Positions 17,765 to 27,803 of a stretch of 64,000 nt of DNA are shown piece by piece (the first letter of the stretch is position 1; each line of letters opens with the position of its first letter). Source of the DNA: Bacteroidales bacterium (GTDB lineage Bacteria; Bacteroidota; Bacteroidia; Bacteroidales; Prolixibacteraceae); assembly GCA_012719495.1 (NCBI GenBank), contig JAAYAG010000011.1, positions 1 through 64,000 on the forward strand, in the 5' to 3' direction. The notes below the pieces were generated by a model. It was not told where the DNA came from. It searched no databases and saw only the letters and a program-made list of their open reading frames with translations. A program made the translations under genes and the position numbers.

Positions 17765-18625
17765 TTAGAAAACAATATTTCTTAATGTCTTTTCAATCGA
17801 ATCAAAGCCAAACACAAAACCATCTTTTTGCAAGCGGGCTGGAAGCACAGCACTACCCTTAAGCATAACACGTGAAGCATTTCCAAATAAAACAAATAAG
17901 ACTATCGACGGAACAAAAAAGACAGCAGGTTTCTTCATTTGCTTAGCCAGAGCTTTGGTAAAATCTTTATTACTTATTATTTGTGGAGCAACCAGATTGT
18001 ATACTCCCGCCGACTGATTATTATTGACAAAGTACCTGAATGCACCCAAAATATCCTCGACATGAATAAAAGGCATTATTTGATTTCCACGGCCAAGAGT
18101 GCCTCCAAATCCAGCTTTAAACACAGGAATAAGCCGACTGATTAACGGCGAATTATTTCCTAAAACAACTCCAAATCGGACAATGACCAATCGAACTAAA
18201 GGATTTTTCAGTTTCATCGCTTCTGATTCCCATTTACGAACCACCATCCCTAAGAAGTTATGACTAAAAGTCTCGTCAGATTCAGTAAAAACCTCTGCAG
18301 AATTATCAGGATATATACCAGTAGCAGAAGCTGAAATAAACAATTTCTTATGTTCTGAATGAGGAAGGGAATTTAGAATAGTTACAATTCGTCGGGTTGT
18401 ATGCACCCGGCTCTCCAATATCTGTTTCCGGTTTCTCGAAGTCCAGCGTCTCGAAACCGGATAGCCTGCCAAATTCACAATAACATCAGCACGTGAAATA
18501 CTATCCCGCCACACTTCATCTGACTCGTCACGCTTCAACGGAAGAAAGACTGCATCGGGGAACGGGGAATGTTCGCGAAAATAGGTGGCAATGTAGCCCG
18601 AAGCACCAGTTAATGCTATTATCAT
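17765..18625 (-). CDS. TIGR01777 family NAD(P)-binding protein (SDR epimerase-like, YfcH type)
   Basis: This extended short-chain dehydrogenase/reductase-like protein of 286 residues has the N-terminal Rossmann motif LTGASGYIATYF (GxxGxxG) and the family features VNLAGYPVSRRW, SASATGIYP, RFGVVLG and MPFIHVEDILGAF. Members (YfcH in E. coli, SulA-like proteins in other bacteria) have no settled reaction. The C-terminal domain of the usual type (GSAVLPARLQKDGFVFGF) is complete. It lies just upstream of the flavin reductase-rubredoxin gene on the same strand. Confidence 0.88.
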   Translation of the reverse strand: MIIALTGASGYIATYFREHSPFPDAVFLPLKRDESDEVWRDSISRADVIVNLAGYPVSRRWTSRNRKQILESRVHTTRRIVTILNSLPHSEHKKLFISASATGIYPDNSAEVFTESDETFSHNFLGMVVRKWESEAMKLKNPLVRLVIVRFGVVLGNNSPLISRLIPVFKAGFGGTLGRGNQIMPFIHVEDILGAFRYFVNNNQSAGVYNLVAPQIISNKDFTKALAKQMKKPAVFFVPSIVLFVLFGNASRVMLKGSAVLPARLQKDGFVFGFDSIEKTLRNIVF

Positions 18626-18694
18626 ATACTCAAGGAATTAATAATAAAAGAATAACAGAAACACACGCAATGATGTTTTTATGAATGATCACAA

Positions 18695-18725
18695 TTTGCA
18701 ATTACAAAACGAAAATATAACTTTA
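18695..18725 (+). promoter_or_regulatory. promoter of the CBM9-like secreted protein gene
   Basis: TTTG at 18695-18698, 19 bases, then TAACTTTA at 18718-18725, a seven-of-eight match to TAnnTTTG. The ATG follows at 18758. Confidence 0.55.
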
Positions 18726-18757
18726 GCAACTTTATCAATTTAACCAAATGTAATATC

Positions 18758-19777
18758 ATGAACAAATTTATTCTTTCCATTTTCATTATAACCTATTGTA
18801 TAACAAGCACATTAGCACAAACACAAAAAGACACCATATATACTCTTTATACAGCAACCCCAATTGTCATCGATGCTTCTGATGCAGACGAGTGCTGGTC
18901 CAAGTCCGAATGGCACCCAATGAAACAGGTTTGGTTAGGAAATGCCATGGCCGAAGGGGACTTTGAAGGTAAGTTCAAAGTATGCTGGGATAAGGATTAT
19001 TTGTACGTATTGGTTGAAGCTATCGATAATATCCTCTCCGACGATCATGCAAACCCAACCACAAATTATTGGGACGACGATTGTGTGGAAATATTTGTAG
19101 ATGAAGATCGTTCGGGCGGAAACCATCAGTATAATAACAGCGCCTTTGCATATCATTGCAGTGTTTTCTACGATGTAATTGACGCTGCCGGACCCAATGG
19201 TGCAACCATTAATTGCAAGAACAACATCATTATGAAGATGGATACTATCGCTGAAAACACCTATCGCTGGGAATTTGCAGTTAAAATGTTTAACAAAAAT
19301 TTCAACTATAATAACCCAGACCCAAGTCGGGTTTTCCTCTCTCCTAACAAATTAATGGGCTTTTCGATTGCTTATTGCGACAATGATGAAACAACAGCGC
19401 GTGAAAACTTCATTGGTTCGGTAGTGATGCCCGCCGGACACGAAAACGACAGCTACATCAATTGCGACTATTTTGGAACCATGCTGCTTGTTGATCCAGA
19501 TGGGAAATATGTTTCCTCAAATCAGTTACCCGGCACAAAAAAAAAGTTCAGCGTATACCCTAACCCGGTAAATAACATGCTAGTGATTGAGAACCAAGGC
19601 GCAAATACCGAAGGTTTTACATTGACTATACTCACAACAAACGGTCAGGTTGTGAGCGAAACCAAGCTTGGCAAAAACAAACAAACCATTGATTTACAAG
19701 GACTATCAAATGGAACTTACCTCGTATCATTACGCGGCGACAATTATATTCAAACCGAAACTATCAGTAAAAAATAG
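18758..19777 (+). CDS. CBM9-like sugar-binding protein with T9SS sorting domain
   Basis: Residues 1-21 are a signal peptide ending in TSTLAQ. Residues about 25-240 resemble the carbohydrate-binding family 9/DOMON-like beta-sandwich (WSKSEWHPMKQVWLG, FKVCWDKDYLYVLVEAID and YWDDDCVEIFVDEDRSGGN are characteristic). The last 75 residues form a type A T9SS C-terminal domain beginning SVYPNPVNNMLVIEN, which directs export across the outer membrane and attachment or release. No catalytic domain is present, so binding of extracellular glycans is the likely job; the ligand is unknown. It stands alone between convergent and divergent neighbours. Confidence 0.85.
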   Translation: MNKFILSIFIITYCITSTLAQTQKDTIYTLYTATPIVIDASDADECWSKSEWHPMKQVWLGNAMAEGDFEGKFKVCWDKDYLYVLVEAIDNILSDDHANPTTNYWDDDCVEIFVDEDRSGGNHQYNNSAFAYHCSVFYDVIDAAGPNGATINCKNNIIMKMDTIAENTYRWEFAVKMFNKNFNYNNPDPSRVFLSPNKLMGFSIAYCDNDETTARENFIGSVVMPAGHENDSYINCDYFGTMLLVDPDGKYVSSNQLPGTKKKFSVYPNPVNNMLVIENQGANTEGFTLTILTTNGQVVSETKLGKNKQTIDLQGLSNGTYLVSLRGDNYIQTETISKK

Positions 19778-19885
19778 GTAAAGAGCCCGTGCTGGTTGAA
19801 TTTTGCGAAGGCTTAATTGAACATTACTTACAGATTTGCTCTATTAGAAAATGTATTCTGAAAACAGAAAAGGATACTATTTTAA

Positions 19886-21250
19886 CTAATTAGCTAATAA
19901 CGAAATTATTTCATCAACCGAAAGCAGTGATTGTTCACCGGTTAACATGTTTTTGAGTGTAAGTTTTCCATCACTAATCTCTGTCTCACCGGCAAGAATA
20001 ACATACGGTATTTGTTTGCGATTGGCATATTCCATCTGCTTTTTCATTTTTGCAGCTTCGGGATATATTTCGCACGAAATGCCAACGCTTCTCATTCGAC
20101 TCACAGCCGGTAACACATATGCTTCTTCATCTTTCCCAAAGTTGATAAACAACACTTTTGCTCCAGCAAGTGCTTCTGTAGGGAATAGGTTAAGTTGTTC
20201 CATTACATCATAAATGCGGTCGGCGCCAAACGAAATTCCTACGCCAGAAACACCAGGTAGCCCAAAAATTCCGGTCAGGTCATCGTAACGGCCTCCGCCT
20301 GTAATGCTCCCAATTTGAACATCGTTGGCTTTTACTTCAAAAATAGCCCCGGTGTAATAATTTAAACCGCGGGCAAGAGTAAGATCCAGTTCAACAGCTA
20401 TACCGAGGTCGAATTTCTTCAGGTAAGAGAAGATTGTATTCATCTCTTCAACACCTTTCATGCCAATTTCTGAACCGGAAATTACAGTGGCAATCTGGCT
20501 CAGTTTTTCTTCTGTCGAGCCACTTAACGCTAAAATTGGTTGTAATTTCTCAATTGCACTTTTCGAAACACCTTTGAGCTCAAGTTCCTGATTTACTTTA
20601 TCGAGGCCAATTTTGTCGAGTTTATCAATGGCAACAGTAATGTCGACAATCCGGTCGGCTTCGCCAATGGTTTCTGCAATTCCTGAAAGAATTTTGCGGT
20701 TATTGATTTTTAGGGTAACACTAATGTTTAAACGGCGATATACCTCGTTAACAATCTGTATCAGTTCAACTTCGTTCAAAAGTGAGTTGCTGCCAATTAC
20801 GTCAACATCGCACTGGAAAAATTCGCGGTAACGTCCTTTTTGTGGGCGGTCGGCACGCCAAACTGGTTGAATTTGGTAACGTTTGAACGGAAACGCAAGT
20901 TCGTTGCGGTTTTGAACCACAAAACGCGCAAATGGAACGGTAAGATCGTAGCGTAATCCCTTTTCAGAAATTTTACTGGTAACTTTTCCCGAATCTTTAT
21001 CTGAAAGAAACTGTTCGTCAACCCCTGAAAGAAAATCGCCCGAATTCAATACTTTAAAAAGAAGCTTGTCTCCCTCATCTCCATATTTTCCCATCAACGA
21101 AGAGAGGTTCTCCATTGCAGGTGTTTCGATAGGTTGAAAGCCAAACAGCTGAAAAACCGATTTAACCGTGTCAAAAATGTAATTCCTACGCGCCATTTGA
21201 AATGGGAAAAAATCACGTGTTCCTTTTGGAATAGAAGGTTTCTGGATCAT
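19886..21250 (-). CDS. hisS: histidyl-tRNA synthetase
   Basis: This class II aminoacyl-tRNA synthetase charges tRNA-His and is essential for translation. Class II motif 1 lies near residues 40-50 ([13 protein letters not shown]), motif 2 is [20 protein letters not shown], and the histidine-specific loops are [14 protein letters not shown] and [13 protein letters not shown]. The C-terminal anticodon-binding domain (about 360-454) includes [17 protein letters not shown]. At 454 residues it is a full-length Bacteroidota-type enzyme. It has its own well-formed promoter. Confidence 0.97.
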   Translation of the reverse strand: MIQKPSIPKGTRDFFPFQMARRNYIFDTVKSVFQLFGFQPIETPAMENLSSLMGKYGDEGDKLLFKVLNSGDFLSGVDEQFLSDKDSGKVTSKISEKGLRYDLTVPFARFVVQNRNELAFPFKRYQIQPVWRADRPQKGRYREFFQCDVDVIGSNSLLNEVELIQIVNEVYRRLNISVTLKINNRKILSGIAETIGEADRIVDITVAIDKLDKIGLDKVNQELELKGVSKSAIEKLQPILALSGSTEEKLSQIATVISGSEIGMKGVEEMNTIFSYLKKFDLGIAVELDLTLARGLNYYTGAIFEVKANDVQIGSITGGGRYDDLTGIFGLPGVSGVGISFGADRIYDVMEQLNLFPTEALAGAKVLFINFGKDEEAYVLPAVSRMRSVGISCEIYPEAAKMKKQMEYANRKQIPYVILAGETEISDGKLTLKNMLTGEQSLLSVDEIISLLAN

Positions 21251-21270
21251 CTTTTAAGTATTTTGGGCAG

Positions 21271-21301
21271 CAAAATTAATGAAACTATGCAAGCTTACAA
21301 A
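21271..21301 (-). promoter_or_regulatory. promoter of hisS
   Basis: Read on the minus strand: TTTG, exactly 19 bases, then TAATTTTG, a perfect match to the Bacteroidota consensus. It ends 20 bases before the hisS ATG at 21250 and is one of the clearest promoters in the window. Confidence 0.7.
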
Positions 21302-21428
21302 CTTTGCCGAATGTTAACTTAAAATTGAGCAAGGAACAAGATTTCTTAATTTATCGTAAAAAAAAGGCTGTTTACCGATTAGTTTAATAAGATTCCACAA
21401 GAAAACTTTCATCACAAAAATAGTTTTC

Positions 21429-21436
21429 TACTTTTG
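21429..21436 (+). promoter_or_regulatory. -7 element of the TetR-efflux operon promoter
   Basis: TACTTTTG fits TAnnTTTG perfectly, with TTTC at 21407-21410 as a near -33 box 18 bases upstream. Because it covers the TTG codon at 21434, the true start is the ATG at 21458. Confidence 0.55.
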
Positions 21437-21457
21437 CAACTTCCAATATCAAGCAAT

Positions 21458-22075
21458 ATGGATATAAGGGACAGAATATTAAAAGGAGCAGGAAAGTTAT
21501 TCAAAGAGCTTGGAATAAAACAAGTTACGATGGACATGATTGCCCAATCACTTGGAATTTCGAAGCGTACGATTTACGAAAACTTCAGGGACAAGAATGA
21601 TTTGGTAAACAATTTCATCTCACTTGCTATGGTTGACCATAAAAAAAGAGCTTATGAAATTTTAGCGGGGTCGAAGAATGTAATTGAAGCACTCTTCAAT
21701 TTTGGCATTTTCAACCAAAGTGCAATGAAAGACGTAAACCCACTTTTTTTCAACGATTTAAAAAGATATCACGGAGAAGTATTTCATAAGAATATACTAA
21801 CAGGAGAAGCTCGAAATTTCGAATTAACCTATACTATTTTAAGAAGAGGACAAAACGAAGGGGTTTTCATAAAAGAAATCAACCTTGAAATTGCCAACCA
21901 GTTCATTCACTACATGTTCGACTTTTTTCAAAAGATGAAAGAAGACAAGCAGTGCAACCAGAACCTGATATGGACTTCGGTGATATTACCTTACCTTAGA
22001 GGCATTTGCACTGAAAAGGGACAAGATATTTTAGTATTTTTCTTAAAAAACACAGAAAACCAGAATAATATTTAA
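21458..22075 (+). CDS. TetR/AcrR family transcriptional regulator
   Basis: The N-terminal helix-turn-helix (residues about 1-50: DRILKGAGKLFKELGIKQVT, then MIAQSLGISKRTIYENFRDK) is typical of TetR repressors. The rest is an all-helical ligand and dimer domain with no recognisable effector site. It heads a five-gene operon with an outer-membrane channel, an adaptor, an RND pump and a PII-like protein, and probably represses that operon until a toxic compound binds. An upstream TTG codon in frame at 21434 is rejected because it lies inside the -7 box. Confidence 0.88.
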   Translation: MDIRDRILKGAGKLFKELGIKQVTMDMIAQSLGISKRTIYENFRDKNDLVNNFISLAMVDHKKRAYEILAGSKNVIEALFNFGIFNQSAMKDVNPLFFNDLKRYHGEVFHKNILTGEARNFELTYTILRRGQNEGVFIKEINLEIANQFIHYMFDFFQKMKEDKQCNQNLIWTSVILPYLRGICTEKGQDILVFFLKNTENQNNI

Positions 22076-22096
22076 AGTTTTACAACAATAACAGCT

Positions 22097-23521
22097 ATGA
22101 AACAACAAGCATTAATCTTAACATTTTTACTACTGACCGGATTCATTGCCCGAAGTCAGGAGCCCCTTCGCCTATCGCTAAGCGAAGCGGTCGATTATGC
22201 CGTTGAGCATAACAAGACCTTGCAAAATGCCAAACTCGACGTAAAGGCATCCGAACTTAAGGTAAAGGAAACCATTTCGCAAGGCTTGCCACAAATTGAT
22301 GCGGGAGTTGACTTCACTACCTATTTTGGCTATGAAATGGCTTTCGAGTTAGGTGGTGGTTCGGGTAATTACACCGAACAACAGCTTACCGAAGCTTGGC
22401 AGCAAACCTCAGCCCAGTTCCCGGCTTTTACCCAAGCCGATTTAATGAACTACATGGCAGGAAGTACTTACACAGGCATTCTTTCGGCCATGAACCCTAT
22501 GGCAATTAAAATGACCGATGCGTCTACAGGAAAAATCCAGCTAGGTCAATTGTTATTTAGCGGACAATACTGGGTTGGCATTCAAACCGCCAAGCTTGGA
22601 AAGAAAATTGCACAGCAAGGCCTTGAAAGCTCAGTTCTCGATGTGAAACAAAACATCACAAACAGCTATTTTATGGTTTTAGTCACTCAAAAATCCATGG
22701 AAATTTTCGAGCAAAACATTGCCGACTTAAAGAAAATCGAAAACCACACTCGCAAAATGGTCGATACAGGAGTCTCCGAGCAAACCAGCCTCGACCAAAT
22801 TACGGTTCAGGTGAGCATGCTTGAAAATACGAAGAAAACTATGGAAAGAGCGCTTCGGATGGGATACAATCTGTTAAAATTTCAACTTGGGGTAAATGCT
22901 GAAACCGATGTTATACTCTCTGAGTCCTACGACAAATTACTGTCTGAAAACATTTTACAACTTCCATCTGATGGGAATTTTTCGATTGAGAGTAATCTTC
23001 TTTACCAAATGACTGAAACAAATCAGAAAATTTCGGAAAAAATGGTAAAAATGGAACAAATGGCTTATGCTCCAACATTGACAGGGTTTTACGCTTACAA
23101 CCAAAAATTCCTAACTACAGGTTTCGATATGACACCAAACCACATCGCGGGTCTCTCTATGAGTATCCCAATTTTTTCGAGTGGAAGCAGGGCTCACAAA
23201 GTTGCTCTGGCCAAAATTAAATTTGAACAAGCCGGAATCAACAAAGCAATGGTAGCCGACCAACTTTCAATGCAGGAACAACAATTGAAAATGGATTTAA
23301 ACTCAGCTATCGAAAATTATGAGCTGCAAAAAGAAACTGTGAACGTGGCCAAAAGGGTTTTCGACAATGTGAACCGAAAATTTGAACAAGGAATGGTATC
23401 GAGCCTTGAGCTTACCCAGTCGAATTCAAATTACCTTCAGGCCGAGACTAATTTTGTGCAGGCATCTTTCACTCTACTGCAAGCACGGTTAGCCCTCGAT
23501 AAATTATATAACAAACTCTAA
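22097..23521 (+). CDS. TolC-family outer membrane efflux channel
   Basis: Residues 1-20 are a signal peptide (FLLLTGFIARSQ). The mature protein has the two-fold repeated coiled-coil/beta plan of OEP/TolC proteins: LSEAVDYAVEHNKTLQNAKL at the start of the first half and long heptad helices such as ALAKIKFEQAGINKAMVADQ in the second. The C-terminal RKFEQGMVSSLELTQSN followed by YLQAETNFVQASFTLLQARL is typical. It should form the outer-membrane exit duct of the tripartite pump encoded by the next two genes, 12 bases downstream. Confidence 0.93.
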   Translation: MKQQALILTFLLLTGFIARSQEPLRLSLSEAVDYAVEHNKTLQNAKLDVKASELKVKETISQGLPQIDAGVDFTTYFGYEMAFELGGGSGNYTEQQLTEAWQQTSAQFPAFTQADLMNYMAGSTYTGILSAMNPMAIKMTDASTGKIQLGQLLFSGQYWVGIQTAKLGKKIAQQGLESSVLDVKQNITNSYFMVLVTQKSMEIFEQNIADLKKIENHTRKMVDTGVSEQTSLDQITVQVSMLENTKKTMERALRMGYNLLKFQLGVNAETDVILSESYDKLLSENILQLPSDGNFSIESNLLYQMTETNQKISEKMVKMEQMAYAPTLTGFYAYNQKFLTTGFDMTPNHIAGLSMSIPIFSSGSRAHKVALAKIKFEQAGINKAMVADQLSMQEQQLKMDLNSAIENYELQKETVNVAKRVFDNVNRKFEQGMVSSLELTQSNSNYLQAETNFVQASFTLLQARLALDKLYNKL

Positions 23522-23533
23522 AAAAATTACAAT

Positions 23534-24646
23534 ATGAAACGAATTCTAATTTATTCAATAGCTATTCTGTTGTTTTCAGCATGTAGCAACACCGGCACAC
23601 CCGAAGCAAAGCAAAAAAAGATTGACGCAATCAATGCAAAAATCAGAAATCTTGAAACAAAAAAGAGAAGTCTCATAGAGGCAACAGATACAGCTGGCAT
23701 CGATAAAGTTTATCCGATTAAAATTGAAGCTCTTGCAAGCGATACAATATCGAAAATTGTAAGTTTTTCAACAAACCTTACAGCTTACGAAGAAGTATAC
23801 CTTGCCCCTGCATCACCCGGAAAAATTGAGAAAATTTATGTAAAAATCGGCGACCGTGTCAAAAAAGGCGACATTTTAGCCAAAATGGATGAAACCCAGT
23901 TAAACAATTCAAAACTACAATTGGCTCAGTTGGAAACAGATTACGAACGAATGAAAGCATTGCGTGAAACCAACAGTATTTCGGCACAGCAGTTCGAGCA
24001 GATTAAAACCCAAGTTGAAGTGACCCGTGCAAGTGTAACATATATGGCCGAAAACACAAAGCTTGTGGCTCCCTTTAGCGGAGTAATAACCGGCAAATAT
24101 TTCGAAAACGGCGAGCTCTACTCAGGCGCACCGAATACCCAAGCAGGGAAAGCAGCCATTGTGGTACTCCAACAAACTGACCCATTAAAAGCAATAATCA
24201 GTATTTCAGAAAATTACTTTCCTGAAATAAAAGTTGGAACAGCACTCGATATTACCTCCGAAATATATCCAGCGGAAACATTCAACGGAATAATTGAGCG
24301 GATTCATCCAACGATTGACCCACTAACCCGTTCGTTTCAAGTAGAAGTAAGAGTTTCAGGCAATGGAAAATTGCGCTCTGGAATGTTCTCTAAAGCCGAC
24401 CTTAAACTTGGTGAAGTTGCCTCAATAATTGCCCCCGACAATGCAATAATTCAGCAAGAAGGAACTAACATCCGTTATGTTTTCATCAACGAAAACGGAG
24501 TAGCACGTCGGGTTAATGTAACTCTTGGCGAACGCATCAACGATAAAATCGAAATAATTTCAGAGGAACTGAAAGAAGGAGATGAATTAATTGTTACCGG
24601 CCAATCGTTGCTGATGAACGGATCGAAAGTTAAAGTAAGCCAATAA
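23534..24646 (+). CDS. RND efflux periplasmic adaptor (membrane fusion protein), lipoprotein
   Basis: The N-terminus has a lipobox (LLFSACSN), so the adaptor is anchored to the inner membrane from outside. A helical hairpin, lipoyl-like half motifs (GKIEKIYVKIGDRVKKGDIL and NTKLVAPFSGVITGKYFENG) and beta-barrel and membrane-proximal domains (ERIHPTIDPLTRSFQVEVRV) follow in the usual order. It links the TolC-type channel to the RND permease. It lies 12 bases after the channel gene and 22 before the permease gene. The substrate cannot be told from the adaptor. Confidence 0.93.
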   Translation: MKRILIYSIAILLFSACSNTGTPEAKQKKIDAINAKIRNLETKKRSLIEATDTAGIDKVYPIKIEALASDTISKIVSFSTNLTAYEEVYLAPASPGKIEKIYVKIGDRVKKGDILAKMDETQLNNSKLQLAQLETDYERMKALRETNSISAQQFEQIKTQVEVTRASVTYMAENTKLVAPFSGVITGKYFENGELYSGAPNTQAGKAAIVVLQQTDPLKAIISISENYFPEIKVGTALDITSEIYPAETFNGIIERIHPTIDPLTRSFQVEVRVSGNGKLRSGMFSKADLKLGEVASIIAPDNAIIQQEGTNIRYVFINENGVARRVNVTLGERINDKIEIISEELKEGDELIVTGQSLLMNGSKVKVSQ

Positions 24647-24668
24647 CCTAAAAAAGAAATACAATACA

Positions 24669-27600
24669 ATGAGTATATATAAAGAAGCGGTAAAAAAACC
24701 AATTACCACGATACTGATCTTCGTGGGCGTAATGGTTTTCGGGCTGTTCTCGTTGGTTCAGCTGCCGATCGACCTCTACCCAGAGATGGAGCTGCCGGCA
24801 ATTACCATAATGACGCAATACAACGGAGCTAATGCATCTGATATTGAGACAAATATAACCAAGCCGGTCGAAGATGCCATGTCGTCGATCAGCGATATGA
24901 AAGAAGTTAGCTCGGTATCGCGCGACAACCTTTCGCTAGTTTTCGTTGAATTTGAATGGGAAACCGACCTCGACGAAGCGGCAAACGACATCAGGGATGC
25001 TCTTTCGTTTATAGAAAATTATTTGCCCGAAGATGCAGAAGATCCAACAATCTTCAAATTCAATTCGAGCATGATGCCCATCCTGTTCTACTCGGTAACC
25101 GCTACCGAAAGTTTGGATGGCTTGGAAAAAATCCTTGACGAGAAGTTGGTTAACCCGCTGAACAAAATTGACGGAATTGGATCAATCGGGTTATCGGGCG
25201 CCCGCGAGCGCGAAATCAGGATCGAAATCGACCCCGTTCGACTGGAGGCCTACAACCTTACCATTGAGCAAATTGGGAATGCTCTGGCCATGGAAAACAT
25301 CAACATGCCATCGGGTAACGTAAAAATGGGAAAAACCGATTATCCGTTGAGGGTTAAAGGCGAGTTTGTAAATAGCGATGAGATTAAAAATATTGTCGTT
25401 GCCAATTACAACGGAAACATAATCCTTCTGAAAGATGTTGCCGATGTAAATGATACAATGCGCGAAATGAACATCGAGGAAAAAATCGATGGTAAAGATG
25501 GTGCAAGAATGTACATCATGAAAAAATCGGGCGGAAATACTGTTAAAATTGCTCGTGATGTACGCAAAGAACTCGAAAAAATTAAAAAAACACTGCCTTC
25601 CGACATCCAAATTAACACAATTTTTGACTCGTCGGAATTCATCGACAGCTCGATTAAAAACCTGTCTGAAACGTTGTTATACGCACTATTGTTCGTCACA
25701 TTAGTGGTTCTCTTCTTTTTAGGCCGCTGGAGGGCTACGTTTATCATTGTACTAACCATACCTATCGCGTTGGTTGTTGCATTCATTTACCTGTATCTTA
25801 CAGGAAACTCGATCAATATTATTTCGCTTTCGTCGCTTTCAATAGCTATTGGGATGGTGGTTGACGATGCCATTGTGGTACTGGAGAACATTTCGAAACA
25901 CATTGACAGAGGAAGCAGTCCTCGCGAGGCGGCAATCTATGCAACTAACGAGGTTTGGTTAGCTGTAATCGTTACCACACTTACGGTTGTCGCTGTATTC
26001 CTTCCACTTACCTTAGTTGAAGGTATGACTGGTGTTTTATTCCGCCAGTTAGGTTGGGTGGTTACTATTACCATTGTTACATCAACATTGGCAGCAATAA
26101 CCTTAACCCCAATGTTAAGCGCTATGATACTGAAATTGAAACCTAAGAAAGAAGAATACGGACCATTAAGCTACGAACGTACTGTTCTGCCTTTTCTGGA
26201 TAAATTAGATAATTTCTATGGAAGAACATTGCAGTGGGCTTTGAAACATAAATTAATGGTTTCAATGGCATCCTTAGCAATATTCCTTAGTTCGTTCTTA
26301 TTTATCGGAAGTATTGGCACTGAATTTATGCCGCAATCCGATAGTAGTTCAATAAGTGCTACCATTGAATTACAAACAGGTACACGTTTCGAAGAATCAG
26401 CAAAAGTAGCCCGACAAATTGAAGCCTATGTAAAAGAAAGTATTCCTGAGGCAGAACTAAATGCAGTAACAACCGGTAACGACGACCGAGGAGGAATCAG
26501 CTCTATTTTCCAATCATCGGGGTCGAATATTATCAACTACAGTATCAACCTTACTTCACCCGAAGATAGAGATCGGTCTGTTTGGGACATTGCCGAAGTG
26601 CTTAGGAGTTACCTCGGAACGGTGCCTGAAATTGTAAATTATACTGTTTCTACCGAAGGTGGAATGGGTGGTATGGGAGGCGAACAAAACGTAGAAGTCG
26701 CTATTTATGGGTACGACCTCGAAGCTACAACCCTTTACGCTCGCGAATTACAAAGCCGGATAGAAAAAATTAGCGGGGCTCGCGAAGTAAAAATCAGCCG
26801 TGAAAAGTTCAAACCTGAACTTACAGTTAATCTTGACCGCGAAAAATTAGCCCGTCATGGCTTAACAACGGCTATGGTTTCCTCAATGTTAAGAAACAGG
26901 GTTTCGGGGTTAATTGCCACGCGTTTCCGCGAATTTGGCGACGAGTACAACGTTGTTGTTAAGTTTAAAGAAGATGCACGAAACTCGATTACCGACCTTG
27001 AGAACATACTCATTACAACACCAACAGGTAGTAGTTTGAGGTTAAAAGAATTGGGAACAGTTGAACAAAAACTAACCCCTCCGAATATTGAGCGCAAACG
27101 CAAACAACGCGTAGTTACAGTTACTGCTTCTCCATACAAAATTGCCTTGGGCGATTTGGCTGAAAGCATTCAAGGTCAAGTAGATGAGGTAGGTACGCCA
27201 CAAGGAATGTCTGTTGAAGTTGGTGGAGCTTACGAAGATATGCAAGAATCGTTTATGGATCTCGGGTTACTGGCATTACTCTCTATATTACTGGTATTCA
27301 TTGTAATGGCCAGCCAGTTCGAATCTTTCAAGATGCCAATAATCATCATGCTATCTATATTGTTCATCGTTCCGGGTATCGTATTCACGCTGGTGCTTAC
27401 TGGCACAAACCTCAGCATTATTGCAGCCTTAGGCGCAGTATTACTTGTTGGTATCGTTGTAAAGAATGGTATTGTGCTAGTCGACTACATCAATCTTATG
27501 CGTGACCGGGGTATCGAACTGAACAAAGCAATTGTAATGTCTGGAAAATCAAGGTTACGCCCTGTGCTCATGACTGCAGGAACTACCATATTAGGAATGG

Positions 27601-27794
27601 TGCCTATGGCTTTAAGTACAGGCGAAGGTTCCGAAATTTGGAGTCCAATGGGTATTTCGGTAATTGGAGGCTTGGTATTATCAACTGTTGTTACCATGGT
27701 AATTGTTCCGGTTGCTTATGCAATACTTGCAAAACACGGAGAACGCGACAAGGTAATGGCTGTGCGTAAAAAATTCATTTTCATGGACAAATAG
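24669..27794 (+). CDS. RND efflux permease, HAE-1 type
   Basis: This is a proton-driven inner-membrane pump of 1041 residues with 12 membrane helices and two large periplasmic loops. The proton-relay aspartate pair in helix 4 is visible in SIAIGMVVDDAIVVLENI, which resembles multidrug (HAE-1) members more than heavy-metal (HME) members. A Gly/Met-rich stretch, STEGGMGGMGGEQ, lies in the second periplasmic loop. Helix 11-12 marks include SGKSRLRPVLMTAGTTILG. It works with the adaptor and TolC homologue upstream and is followed after 9 bases by a PII-like gene, an arrangement better known for metal pumps. Confidence 0.95.
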   Translation: MSIYKEAVKKPITTILIFVGVMVFGLFSLVQLPIDLYPEMELPAITIMTQYNGANASDIETNITKPVEDAMSSISDMKEVSSVSRDNLSLVFVEFEWETDLDEAANDIRDALSFIENYLPEDAEDPTIFKFNSSMMPILFYSVTATESLDGLEKILDEKLVNPLNKIDGIGSIGLSGAREREIRIEIDPVRLEAYNLTIEQIGNALAMENINMPSGNVKMGKTDYPLRVKGEFVNSDEIKNIVVANYNGNIILLKDVADVNDTMREMNIEEKIDGKDGARMYIMKKSGGNTVKIARDVRKELEKIKKTLPSDIQINTIFDSSEFIDSSIKNLSETLLYALLFVTLVVLFFLGRWRATFIIVLTIPIALVVAFIYLYLTGNSINIISLSSLSIAIGMVVDDAIVVLENISKHIDRGSSPREAAIYATNEVWLAVIVTTLTVVAVFLPLTLVEGMTGVLFRQLGWVVTITIVTSTLAAITLTPMLSAMILKLKPKKEEYGPLSYERTVLPFLDKLDNFYGRTLQWALKHKLMVSMASLAIFLSSFLFIGSIGTEFMPQSDSSSISATIELQTGTRFEESAKVARQIEAYVKESIPEAELNAVTTGNDDRGGISSIFQSSGSNIINYSINLTSPEDRDRSVWDIAEVLRSYLGTVPEIVNYTVSTEGGMGGMGGEQNVEVAIYGYDLEATTLYARELQSRIEKISGAREVKISREKFKPELTVNLDREKLARHGLTTAMVSSMLRNRVSGLIATRFREFGDEYNVVVKFKEDARNSITDLENILITTPTGSSLRLKELGTVEQKLTPPNIERKRKQRVVTVTASPYKIALGDLAESIQGQVDEVGTPQGMSVEVGGAYEDMQESFMDLGLLALLSILLVFIVMASQFESFKMPIIIMLSILFIVPGIVFTLVLTGTNLSIIAALGAVLLVGIVVKNGIVLVDYINLMRDRGIELNKAIVMSGKSRLRPVLMTAGTTILGMVPMALSTGEGSEIWSPMGISVIGGLVLSTVVTMVIVPVAYAILAKHGERDKVMAVRKKFIFMDK

Positions 27795-27803
27795 AAATAT
27801 ATT

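Noticed and set aside
19850-19871. TTCTG-AAAA-CAGAA hairpin between the CBM9-like gene and hisS as a terminator
   Set aside because: The stem is only 5 bp and AT-rich, with no proper T-run on either strand.
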